Source: Corynebacterium atrinae (GTDB taxonomy: Bacteria; Actinomycetota; Actinomycetes; Mycobacteriales; Mycobacteriaceae). Taken from it: DNA of 64,000 nt. Both the position numbers and the translations under genes were made by a program. Position 1 is the stretch's first letter, and each line of letters starts with the position of its first letter. The DNA lies in the NCBI RefSeq assembly GCF_030408455.1, contig NZ_CP046977.1:2356001-2420000 (forward strand), written 5' to 3'. Below, in pieces: positions 56,553 to 64,000 of the stretch. Under the pieces are notes generated by a model. That model made no database searches. It had not been told where the DNA came from and saw only the letters and a program-made list of their open reading frames with translations.

Positions 56553-58397
56553 TCACGCGACTTTTCCCAGGTCAGAGATCCAAATGACACCATCAAAAAG
56601 TTCCCCCACTCTGCCCGGCTCACATGGGGGCACAGAAACATGGCTGACCAATGGATGAAATGGTCGTCGACTAAGTTCATCTGAGTTGAGAAGTATTTCC
56701 GACATCTTCTCTCCTGGACGTAACCCAGTGAAGACAATCTCAATATCTTCACCGGACATCTCCACCATGCGCTGGGCAACATCCACAATCTTGACCGGCT
56801 CACCCATGTCAAGGACGAGAACTTCTCCTGGGGCCCCAAAAGATCCGGCCTGGATCACCAAAGCACAAGCCTCTGGGATCGTCATGAAATAGCGTTCGAC
56901 GGAAGGATCTGTCACCGTAATTGGTCCCCCACGTTCGATCTGACTCGAAAAGGAGTGCAGCACAGACCCGCGCGAGCCAAGGACATTGCCAAATCGAACG
57001 GACACATACCGGCCATCTTCACTCTTTTGCGCGGCGGCTGCCGTAAGATGCTCGGCGATCTGCTTCGTCCGACCAAGGACAGAAGTAGGTTCTGCAGCCT
57101 TATCAGTGGAAATATTTACGAATGTCTCCACTCTTTGCCTCAGGGCTGCGTCAAGAACGTTGCGAGTACCCAAGACGTTGGTTTTCCAACCCTCCTCCGG
57201 AAAGCGCTGCAGCATCGGCAAGTGCTTGAGCGCGGCCGCATGAAATACGACATCGGGATCCGACTTCTCGAAGACTTGATTAACTGCCTCAATGTCGCGG
57301 ATGTCGCAAAGAACCATGTCATCCGTGTCCAGTAGACCATTTCCGTAGATGTCGAGCTGCACGGCACAGAGAGCTGATTCGTCGCGATCCAGGAGGTAGA
57401 GCTGAGAAGGGCCGAGCGAGTGTACTTGACGCGCAATTTCTGACCCAATGGAGCCACCGGCTCCAGTGATGAGCACACGCTTGCCCTGCACATAGCCCTT
57501 TACGGACTCTAGATCGGTGTCAATTGGAGCACGTCCAAGAAAGTCCGAGACCTCCAAACGTCGGATCTTATCGACGAGGTCGCGCTTGCCAGAGTTTCGA
57601 ATTGCCACCGGTGGGAGAGTGAGCAATTCAACTTCCGCACTTTTTGCATACCGGCTAAGCCGAGAGACGAGCTCCTTGCCCGGAACAGAGATCGCCAAGA
57701 TGGCGGTGTCTACCTCATACCGTGCGGCAACGTTCTCCAGATCAACGATCTGGCCCAATACGGGCCGACCCATGAGACGAAGGTGACGCTTGGTGGGGTC
57801 ATCGTCAAGAAAACCCACCACACGGTAGGGACTTTGGTCATTGATAGCCATGGCCCGGGCCAGTTCGTTACCAGCATCTCCCGCACCGATGATGATGACC
57901 GGCTCCTTGCCATCATCGGATTCTCGCGCGAACGCACGAAGTGCTCGAGAGAAGCCACGTCCGGCGACAATGAGTACAACTACTATCGGCGGAACCGCCA
58001 GAACCATGACCGGTGGCGCTTTAAGGGGACCAAAGACCAGTGCGGCCACGCTCCAGCCCACAGTGGACGCTGCGAAAGTGAGTAAGCCGAGTGCCAACGC
58101 CTCCTCAAAAGAGGCTACTCGGTATCGGCTGCGCAACACCTTAGTCTGTGCACCAAAGGCGAGGTAAGCGACGATGGAAACCGCACCGTAGAGGCCGATC
58201 GCCCGCAGGCGCTCACTGCTGATCTCAAAGTCATACCGAAGCAGAGCCAAAAGGAATATAGCCCCCACCCAGCTCAAGACGTCCCACAGCAGAATCAGGG
58301 GACGGGAGGGGGTCAGCGCCGCACCTTTTCCAAAAACACTCAAGCTACAAACACCTAACACACAGGGAGAGACCGACACGTCCTCAACGGCCACCAC
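56553..58397 (-). CDS. FlaA1/CapD-type membrane nucleotide-sugar 4,6-dehydratase
   Basis: A protein of about 600 residues for the first step of making deoxy-amino sugars for surface polysaccharide. Four N-terminal membrane helices (~33-150) are followed by a Rossmann domain (PVIIIGAGDAGNELARAM) and a second catalytic Rossmann domain (VLITGAGGSIGSEIARQV, about 308-325; NISTDKAAEPTSVLGRTKQIAEH with the STDK and K catalytic region where the usual Tyr is replaced, as in PglF/WbpM relatives; VRFGNVLGSRGSV). The start is uncertain: GTG at 58397 or one of several GTG/TTG codons within the next 20. It is on the minus strand away from the polymer operon. Confidence 0.88.
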   Translation of the reverse strand: MVAVEDVSVSPCVLGVCSLSVFGKGAALTPSRPLILLWDVLSWVGAIFLLALLRYDFEISSERLRAIGLYGAVSIVAYLAFGAQTKVLRSRYRVASFEEALALGLLTFAASTVGWSVAALVFGPLKAPPVMVLAVPPIVVVLIVAGRGFSRALRAFARESDDGKEPVIIIGAGDAGNELARAMAINDQSPYRVVGFLDDDPTKRHLRLMGRPVLGQIVDLENVAARYEVDTAILAISVPGKELVSRLSRYAKSAEVELLTLPPVAIRNSGKRDLVDKIRRLEVSDFLGRAPIDTDLESVKGYVQGKRVLITGAGGSIGSEIARQVHSLGPSQLYLLDRDESALCAVQLDIYGNGLLDTDDMVLCDIRDIEAVNQVFEKSDPDVVFHAAALKHLPMLQRFPEEGWKTNVLGTRNVLDAALRQRVETFVNISTDKAAEPTSVLGRTKQIAEHLTAAAAQKSEDGRYVSVRFGNVLGSRGSVLHSFSSQIERGGPITVTDPSVERYFMTIPEACALVIQAGSFGAPGEVLVLDMGEPVKIVDVAQRMVEMSGEDIEIVFTGLRPGEKMSEILLNSDELSRRPFHPLVSHVSVPPCEPGRVGELFDGVIWISDLGKVA

Positions 58398-58604
58398 ACC
58401 ACATGGCGCCTCCTACGGTCATGCTTCGAACGTAACGGCATCTCAAAAATGGAATTAGGTAAATGTATACTCGCCAACCCAAGTCAACGGTAATCGTATT
58501 TACTTTCCCAATTGACCATCGCCGCTACCTGTCCTTATAAGTAATTTTCAATTGCTTTACTTGGGAAATACTGCCCAAATCTCCCCTCTCCGACTCAAGG
58601 AAAC

Positions 58605-59207
58605 TTAGGGGATCGACAACCAAGGCAAGATCGTCCTTAGGCCGCGATCAATCTCGATGGCACAGCTAGAGAATTCCTCGTACCCACCCTTGATGGGATC
58701 CTTAATGTCCCGCAAGTACACGGGCAAAAGGGGGATCGCAGTCACATAGTGGGCGATACCTTCGGGAGTCAGGGGCCCTTGCGGGGCCTCCAGCTCCAAG
58801 ACTTTGACACATCGGGAAAACAGCAGTGTACGGCCTGTTAGGTCCGGCACTTCCTCACGGATCCAATCCACATGATGCTGGGCCATTCCAAGGATAAGTG
58901 AGGCCTCCCGAAGTCTCTTGGCTGTTGCCTGCCGAGCCTCGTGTCGGGGCTCGGGTGAGAGAAATGAACTCATTGCGGGGTGCATGCCCCTACCTAAGGC
59001 CGCTGCGGTACCTAAAGAACTAAAGTTTTCCGGAGCATTCATAAGCCGCGCTGCCTGATGCTCCGCAAAAGCTGAGCGAGCAATGTTTCCAGTGCAAACA
59101 AAAATGACAGGACCTTGATTGGCAATTTCTTCGACACTCGAAGCCTTGGCGCGCCTAGGCCTCCGCCCCTCATGACTGACCGGAGCCCGGCGATGCCGAC
59201 CAGCCAT
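58605..59207 (-). CDS. Low-molecular-weight protein-tyrosine phosphatase (Wzb-like)
   Basis: A 200-residue phosphatase. The P-loop FVCTGNIARSAFAEH supplies the nucleophile Cys38 and Arg44 (CX5RS), and the general acid is in DIKDPIKGG. An unusual basic N-terminal extension of about 30 residues (MAGRHRRAPVSHEGRRPRRAK...) precedes the domain. In polysaccharide loci such enzymes dephosphorylate the Wzc-type kinase, and that kinase is encoded divergently 296 bp away. Confidence 0.9.
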   Translation of the reverse strand: MAGRHRRAPVSHEGRRPRRAKASSVEEIANQGPVIFVCTGNIARSAFAEHQAARLMNAPENFSSLGTAAALGRGMHPAMSSFLSPEPRHEARQATAKRLREASLILGMAQHHVDWIREEVPDLTGRTLLFSRCVKVLELEAPQGPLTPEGIAHYVTAIPLLPVYLRDIKDPIKGGYEEFSSCAIEIDRGLRTILPWLSIP

Positions 59208-59503
59208 TGATTATCACCTCAATTTCCTTGCGGTAAAAACTAAATTCAACCCAGCCTGCGAGTAGGTGAGAATAGCATATGACCAGTATAGTAATGATAT
59301 TGTTTTCATCGTCCTTACGACATCTATTCCATTAGGCGGCTCGGACACACGGAGCAATCAGGTTTTTCCTCGCGACACGCCTCGACGCCCCTTCCGCCAC
59401 GCTTGACCGCAAACTTGATGCCAAGCCCTCTGGGGCACAAGCTTGCCAAATTGTTGGCAATGATTCCCATTTATTTTCCATCATCTCTACCCAGGAGCAC
59501 GGA
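59208..59503. promoter_or_regulatory. AT-rich divergent promoter region of the polysaccharide operon
   Basis: 296 bp between the phosphatase and kinase genes. It includes AT-rich stretches with -10-like boxes near 59285-59300 and a perfect inverted repeat TTGCCAA-4-TTGGCAA at 59443-59460 that could be an operator, 43 bases before the kinase start. No gene seen. Confidence 0.5.
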
Positions 59504-61135
59504 ATGAGCCCCTCCGATTTCGCCAAGATCACGCTGCGGAATATTTTGACCATCGTCCTTTCCGTCCTGATCGGCACGGCAGGAGCTTATGGCATTTACT
59601 TGCTCCAGAAGCCCACTTACGTGGCGGACGCCACTGCCTACGTGACTGCGATCAACATGGAAGGCGGAACCGACTCGACCTACACCGGCACCTTGTTGGC
59701 CAAACAGAAGGTTCGCTCATTTATCCCCGTCTTTACCTCTCGCACAACGGCAGAGCGCGCCATCAGAGATCTGGGCCTACGCAGTCGCCCCGACGAGGTG
59801 GTTCAGCGAATCGCTGTTACCGCACCAACCGACTCAGTCGCAATCAACGTTCGCGCCGAGGGGGGTACTCCGGAATCAGCGCGCGCTTTGGCTGATGCCA
59901 TCGTGTCCGCCGCCTCTATAGAAATTGAGCAATTGGAGGGTGGCCCAACTGCTGGGGTCCGCGTCGTCCCCATGGCCTCAGCAGCCCTGCCCACTAGCCC
60001 GGCGTCCCCAATTCTCAGCCGATTCCTGCTTATGGGCTTTCTTGCAGGTCTGATCATTGGCTACACGATCGCTTTCGTGCGCTTCCGCATGGACACCCGC
60101 ATCCGCACTGTCGTCGATATTGAGGACACACAGGCTTCGGTCGTACTTGGGACGCTGCCCGCCGATAAGTTAGTCGGACGTGACTCCAAGGAGGCCAAAG
60201 AAGGCGAGAAGAGCAGCTTCATGAGCCGCGAGGCCCTTAGAAAACTCCGCACCAACTTGCGATTTGTCAGCATTGACAATCCTCCTCGTGCGATTGTCAT
60301 CACCAGTTCGCAACCTAAGGACGGTAAGTCAACTGTCGCTGTTCGCCTGGCACAGGTCATCGCCGCCAGTGGCACCGAAGTACTGCTTGTCGACGCCGAC
60401 CTACGTCGCCCCACAATTGCATCCTCCCTGGGGCTGGATGAGACCGTCGGCCTCTCTGGAATCCTCACTGGCGATGTCTTCCTCGACGAAGCTGTCCAAT
60501 CCACGTCCGACAAGCACCTCCACGTCGTTGCTGCCGGTCAAATCCCCCCGAACCCTTCAGAACTGCTGGGGTCACAGCGCATGCGCGATCTCCTCGCCGT
60601 CCTCAAGGACGACTACCAATATGTCATTATCGACGCCCCGCCACTGTTGCAAGTCACCGACGGCGCTCTCCTCGCCGCCTCCGCCGATGGCGCTATTGTC
60701 GTTGTCCGTTCCGGTAACACTCGCAAGTCCGAACTCGATGCTGCCGTTCGACATCTTGAAAGCGTCGGAGCTCCTATCCTGGGTACAGTGCTTAACCAGG
60801 TGAACACCAAGCGTATGGCCAAGATCCTTAATGGCTCGGACCATTACTACGGATACGGCTACGGTTATTCCAGCCGCTACGAAAGCGTCGTCTCCACCAG
60901 TGAAGCCAAGCAACCTGCCGTCGAAGACGTTCCATTCATGAGCACTGAAGTTCCTACCGAAGCGGCTGAAGATAAGCGGGAACGTCGCAGCCGCCAGGCC
61001 AACTCTTCCGTCACCAACACCATCTCCCGTCCGTTGAAGCGTTCGCCAGTGGTCTCTACGAATAAAGTCATCGCTGAGTTCAGCGACTCCCCAGAGGTAG
61101 ACGTGGACAGAGAAGCCTCACACGGTCGGGACTGA
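59504..61135 (+). CDS. Polysaccharide co-polymerase/tyrosine autokinase (Wzz-Wzc/CpsD type)
   Basis: A 543-residue protein that controls polymer length and export. The N-terminal Wzz domain lies between two membrane helices (~12-34 and ~172-193). The BY-kinase follows: Walker A SSQPKDGKSTVAV (~268-280), Walker A' VLLVDADLRRPTIA (~293-306) and Walker B YVIIDAPPLLQVTD (~373-386). A tyrosine cluster HYYGYGYGYSSRY (~447-459) is the likely autophosphorylation site. About 80 further residues form a charged tail. The kinase and Wzz parts are in one chain, as in proteobacterial Wzc but with the shorter actinobacterial layout. The downstream gene starts three bases later. Confidence 0.92.
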   Translation: MSPSDFAKITLRNILTIVLSVLIGTAGAYGIYLLQKPTYVADATAYVTAINMEGGTDSTYTGTLLAKQKVRSFIPVFTSRTTAERAIRDLGLRSRPDEVVQRIAVTAPTDSVAINVRAEGGTPESARALADAIVSAASIEIEQLEGGPTAGVRVVPMASAALPTSPASPILSRFLLMGFLAGLIIGYTIAFVRFRMDTRIRTVVDIEDTQASVVLGTLPADKLVGRDSKEAKEGEKSSFMSREALRKLRTNLRFVSIDNPPRAIVITSSQPKDGKSTVAVRLAQVIAASGTEVLLVDADLRRPTIASSLGLDETVGLSGILTGDVFLDEAVQSTSDKHLHVVAAGQIPPNPSELLGSQRMRDLLAVLKDDYQYVIIDAPPLLQVTDGALLAASADGAIVVVRSGNTRKSELDAAVRHLESVGAPILGTVLNQVNTKRMAKILNGSDHYYGYGYGYSSRYESVVSTSEAKQPAVEDVPFMSTEVPTEAAEDKRERRSRQANSSVTNTISRPLKRSPVVSTNKVIAEFSDSPEVDVDREASHGRD

Positions 61136-61138
61136 CCA

Positions 61139-62395
61139 ATGCAGAATGTGATCGTGCCTCTGGCTGATCGAATCAGGCTCGCACACGCTTCAGTAGAATA
61201 TCTTGCCAATCAGTTGGAAATTCGGTTGATTCACTTCAAAGGCCCGCTAGCAGCACTCGCCTTTCCTAGTCGCCCAAGTGGCATGGGCGACGTCGATATT
61301 CTGGTCGATCCTGCGCGCCTTTTAGAATTGGTCGAGGCACTAAAGAGTGAAGGCTGGCAAGCCAACGAGGAACCGCTCTATCCAGAGCTCACTCACGCAC
61401 TCACCATCTCCGACTCCGCTTGTTTTAGGTGCACCTTTGACTTACACGTCCGCTATCCAGGTATTACCTTGGGGGACCAAGATGCATTTGAGATCTTGTG
61501 GAAGCATCGCACAAGGCTGATGCTGGCCGGCCACCGTCTTTTTACTTTGGACAAGCCTGCACATGCTCTCATTCTATTGCTCGAATCTGCGCGGAACATG
61601 GCAGAAAACCCAGGACTAAACCATCTCAAGCGGGAGGGCGTCTTATCTGACATTCACCCTGCACACCTGGTAGAAATGTGGTCAATTGCTCAGGAGCTCG
61701 GAGCAACCGGCGCCCTATCCAGTGTCATCGACAGTCCCACCAGGTCTGATGCCGTGGCACGCGCTTGGCAATTGCGAGTTAGCTCTCCCGGTGGTTTGAC
61801 AATGTGGTGGGCTCGTATAAACGACGCGTCTTCCCTCAGCAGAAAGCTGCGGCTCGCCCGGGCTGCTTTGCTTCCTCAGCCAGCCTTTGGTGAGTCGGCT
61901 CGTGAGATTCAAACGCCCAGAGTCATCGTCCGCCGCTGGGGACGAGGTTTGAAACAGGTCCTCCATTTGGGCACCAGCTCCCTTTCCCGAGAATGGAGAC
62001 GTGAGCAAGCTTCCTTAGGCAAGGAAATCCTAAAACCTGCCATTGAAGGTGAGGTCACCAATATCGCTCCCGCGAACAATGAACCGCGAACAAGCCGTAG
62101 GCGATCGAGCGCACTTGAAGGATTAGAAGCTGCTATTCCTGACCTGAGCGGTCTACCCTTCGCTGCGGTCGCCCTCAGTAATGAATCCATTGCGGCTCTG
62201 GCCCTGCCAGCTGGTGAGCTCATCGTTGTAAGCGGGCCAAGCAGGCTTCTGTGGTTGGCCACCAACAATCCTAGAATCACGGACCCAGTTCAACATGTGG
62301 CCGCCAAATTTGCCGACCTCCCACACGATGGCATTGCGCAACTAGAGGCTGCTCTCGCCTCTATGCAGGAGCACGGGCTGGTGAGACATGAGTAG
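61139..62395 (+). CDS. Nucleotidyltransferase-family protein with a C-terminal PqqD-like domain
   Basis: A 418-residue protein. The N-terminal ~240 residues match the pattern of the uncharacterised nucleotidyltransferase family NTP_transf_5: IHFKGPLAALAFPSRPSGMGDVDILVDPARLLEL, with Asp51 and Asp53 as probable metal ligands, then CTFDLHVRYPG. The last ~75 residues (ALPAGELIVVSGPSRLLWLATNNPRITDPVQHVAAKFADLP..., LEAALASMQEHGLV) follow the PqqD/RRE pattern. It lies between the kinase and flippase genes, coupled to both (3-bp gap; 8-bp overlap), so it belongs to the polymer operon. The transferred group and the acceptor are unknown. Confidence 0.7.
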   Translation: MQNVIVPLADRIRLAHASVEYLANQLEIRLIHFKGPLAALAFPSRPSGMGDVDILVDPARLLELVEALKSEGWQANEEPLYPELTHALTISDSACFRCTFDLHVRYPGITLGDQDAFEILWKHRTRLMLAGHRLFTLDKPAHALILLLESARNMAENPGLNHLKREGVLSDIHPAHLVEMWSIAQELGATGALSSVIDSPTRSDAVARAWQLRVSSPGGLTMWWARINDASSLSRKLRLARAALLPQPAFGESAREIQTPRVIVRRWGRGLKQVLHLGTSSLSREWRREQASLGKEILKPAIEGEVTNIAPANNEPRTSRRRSSALEGLEAAIPDLSGLPFAAVALSNESIAALALPAGELIVVSGPSRLLWLATNNPRITDPVQHVAAKFADLPHDGIAQLEAALASMQEHGLVRHE

Positions 62396-63647
62396 CCGTG
62401 CTAAAAGCGGGCTATTTCCAGTAGCAGGGGCAGCCGCTGGCACCCTCCTATACAACTTAGGGCAGTGGTTGATTCTCATATTGTTAACCCAATATGCCGG
62501 AATCATTGAGGTCGGCCTCTTTTCTTTGGCGCTTGCAATTAGCGCCCCCTTCAGCTTGCTCACCGGCATGGCCCTGCGCACCGTCTACGTCACCGATGTT
62601 GACCCGGAACGCAGCTTCGGAGACTTTCTCGTCCTCCGCCTGGCAGGTTCGACGCTCACCATCGTCGTCTGCCTCTTCTACGCCCTCGCCACTGGCACAA
62701 TCGGAACGATCTTCGTGGCGGTGGTGTTTTGTAAGTCGATCGACTCGGTCACAGACATTTTCTGCGCTCCACTCCAGGAGAACGGTCGTCTCCTCCGAAT
62801 TGGATTTCAGAGCGGACTCAACGGCGTGGTCAGTGCAGCATCGGTGGCCTTCTTTCTGGTCTTCCTCGATGCTTCCGTCGATGTGGCAATCCTGTCTTCC
62901 CTGCTCGGTTCAATCGCTGCCCTATTAGTCTCTCTTCCAGCGCCCCGAGTGGACACCTTCCGAGCCTCATTTCCCGCCATCCTGCAGATCGCCCAGACCG
63001 CATGGCCCTTGGGAATCTCAGCAATGGTTGTATCTCTCATGGCCAATGTGCCTCGTTACGTGCTTAACGGCTATGTAGATGTCGGCGCCGTAGGTATCTT
63101 CAGCGCGGTCGCGTATCTCACTGTCATTGGCACGGCGGTCGTGGCAGCTCTGGCCCAGCTACTGCTTCCCCGCCTCGTTGCCACAAACCGGACTTGCAGA
63201 TACCCAGCACTTCGTTCCGATATTACCAAGCTGGTGGCTCTGACTAGCCTAGCAAGTTCTTTCATCGTCGTGGCTGGGTTCTTTATAGCAAGCCCGCTAC
63301 TGAGCTGGTTATACGGTAATGAATACAACGAACCCTTCACTTTCACCATCCTCTTAGCCGCCTGGGCGGCCGGAGCCGTAAGTTGGATGATTGACTTAGG
63401 GCTTTCCACTCGTCGACAATTCAGGATGCAGTTGATCAGCTCCCTTGTAGCTTTGACTGCCGTCACGATCGCGAGCTTCATCTTGATAGCAAAATTCAAT
63501 CTAGAAGGCGCCGGGTTAGCGGCTTTGATCGGTTCTGTCATCCACTTGCTTATGCGAGCCATCTTCTTCTACAACCCACCACCCACCGCCCGTCACCGTC
63601 GACCCCCTGGCCAGCCAGCTCAGCAGCACCAGCCAGACAGGACTTAG
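62388..63647 (+). CDS. Wzx-type polysaccharide flippase (MOP superfamily)
   Basis: A 419-residue membrane protein with about 12 helices, starting GLFPVAGAAAGTLLYNLGQWLILILLTQYAGIIEVGLFSLALAISAPF. This is the usual N-terminal half of Wzx flippases, followed by RLAGSTLTIVVCLFYALATG and the repeated helix pairs of the second half. Its role would be to flip lipid-linked repeat units across the membrane. The C-terminus is Pro/Arg/Gln-rich and cytoplasmic. It overlaps the upstream gene by eight bases; the stop is three bases before the next GTG. Confidence 0.85.
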   Translation: MSSRAKSGLFPVAGAAAGTLLYNLGQWLILILLTQYAGIIEVGLFSLALAISAPFSLLTGMALRTVYVTDVDPERSFGDFLVLRLAGSTLTIVVCLFYALATGTIGTIFVAVVFCKSIDSVTDIFCAPLQENGRLLRIGFQSGLNGVVSAASVAFFLVFLDASVDVAILSSLLGSIAALLVSLPAPRVDTFRASFPAILQIAQTAWPLGISAMVVSLMANVPRYVLNGYVDVGAVGIFSAVAYLTVIGTAVVAALAQLLLPRLVATNRTCRYPALRSDITKLVALTSLASSFIVVAGFFIASPLLSWLYGNEYNEPFTFTILLAAWAAGAVSWMIDLGLSTRRQFRMQLISSLVALTAVTIASFILIAKFNLEGAGLAALIGSVIHLLMRAIFFYNPPPTARHRRPPGQPAQQHQPDRT

Positions 63648-63650
63648 CTC

Positions 63651-64000
63651 GTGGAATACTTCCTTAGCACCTTGTCCAACTTCCAGTTGGTCGCACCACA
63701 ACTAGCAATTTGTGCGCTAGCCCTCCTTGCCATTAGTTTGCGAAATCGCAGTGGTTATCCTTTGCCTTATATCGCAGTCTTCTTTGCCTATTTCACTCTG
63801 GGCCCGGTTTTGAACTGGACGATGAACGCCGATGTTTACGTCGGAACGGTAGTCGATCGCATCCCTACAGTTACTTGGTGGTATGCCGCCGCCCTCACTA
63901 CGTGGGCCGTAATGTATCTCTTCTGGCGTTGGCTGCTGCCGGCACGTCACCTACCAACGAAATTGGCCACGGCCAAAAACTCAGGAGTTGAACGGACTTA
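63651..64000 (+). CDS. Probable oligosaccharide repeat-unit polymerase (Wzy-like), N-terminal part
   Basis: A GTG-started frame open to the window end (116 codons visible). It begins with a short periplasmic or cytoplasmic tail (VEYFLSTLSNFQLVAPQ), then membrane helices (LAICALALLAISLRN, PYIAVFFAYFTLGPVLNW, WWYAAALTTWAVMYLFWRWLLP) as expected for an O-antigen polymerase or a related surface-polymer membrane protein. Only the first quarter or so is present, so the function rests mainly on its place directly after the flippase gene. Confidence 0.6.
   Translation, partial: MEYFLSTLSNFQLVAPQLAICALALLAISLRNRSGYPLPYIAVFFAYFTLGPVLNWTMNADVYVGTVVDRIPTVTWWYAAALTTWAVMYLFWRWLLPARHLPTKLATAKNSGVERT

Overview
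The window reads as chromosomal DNA of a high-GC, mycolic-acid-containing actinobacterium, most likely a Corynebacterium. The main reasons are a PorH/PorA cell-wall channel pair beside groEL and ppk2, a complete glnX-glnH-pknG operon followed by ackA-pta and fprA, a MrpA subunit fused to MrpB, several apparently leaderless genes, and a gene order resembling what I recall of the C. glutamicum chromosome. Gene identities come from reading translated sequence and motifs; no database search was run.

Layout. 0-5 kb: ftsH (cut by the window edge), hpt, tilS and a PBP4-type carboxypeptidase on the minus strand, divergent from ppa. 5-11 kb: a small rhodanese, a MarR regulator, a 1295-residue Pls-type non-ribosomal peptide synthetase whose adenylation pocket reads like a basic-amino-acid one, ppk2, then porA and porH. 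11-17 kb: groEL under two CIRCE operators, an M20 peptidase, a stand-alone LeuA-regulatory-domain-like protein behind a possible leaderless micro-ORF, and a DUF559/AbiEi-like nuclease-fold protein. 17-23.4 kb: a six-gene Mrp antiporter operon. 23.4-31 kb: a decayed PspC gene, an alpha/beta hydrolase lacking its nucleophile, a YbdK-type ligase, LytR_C and DUF3263 proteins, def, a GNAT protein (probable N-acetylglutamate synthase), xthA, cls and a drug exporter. 31-35 kb: a Na/Pi transporter, an ABC exporter and a Nudix hydrolase. 35-47.5 kb: glnX-glnH-pknG, ackA, pta, fprA, an ElaA-like acetyltransferase, purT and purA. 47.5-53.3 kb: a conserved hypothetical gene, a surface-protein gene cut off by insertion sequences, an IS3-family element with a damaged transposase, a FUSC membrane protein and fba.

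53.4-64 kb is an accessory-looking, compositionally less GC-rich cell-surface locus. It holds a MauE/thioredoxin-like fusion, an HPr-kinase-like/PqqD-like fusion, a Tat-exported cysteine-containing protein, a FlaA1/CapD-type dehydratase, a low-molecular-weight tyrosine phosphatase, a Wzz/Wzc-type tyrosine kinase, a nucleotidyltransferase with a PqqD-like tail, a Wzx-type flippase and the start of a Wzy-like polymerase. It looks like a Wzx/Wzy polysaccharide cluster combined with a peptide-recognition or protein-modification module, and it is my best candidate for an undescribed system.

Two DNA-level signals cut across genes. The 11-mer GCTTATCGACG occurs 12 times exactly in the first 45 kb, in several reading frames and as the inverted pair forming the pknG/ackA terminator. 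Two 89-bp intergenic elements with ~20-bp terminal inverted repeats lie in opposite orientation at 16.7 and 32.6 kb. No tRNA, rRNA or CRISPR array was seen.
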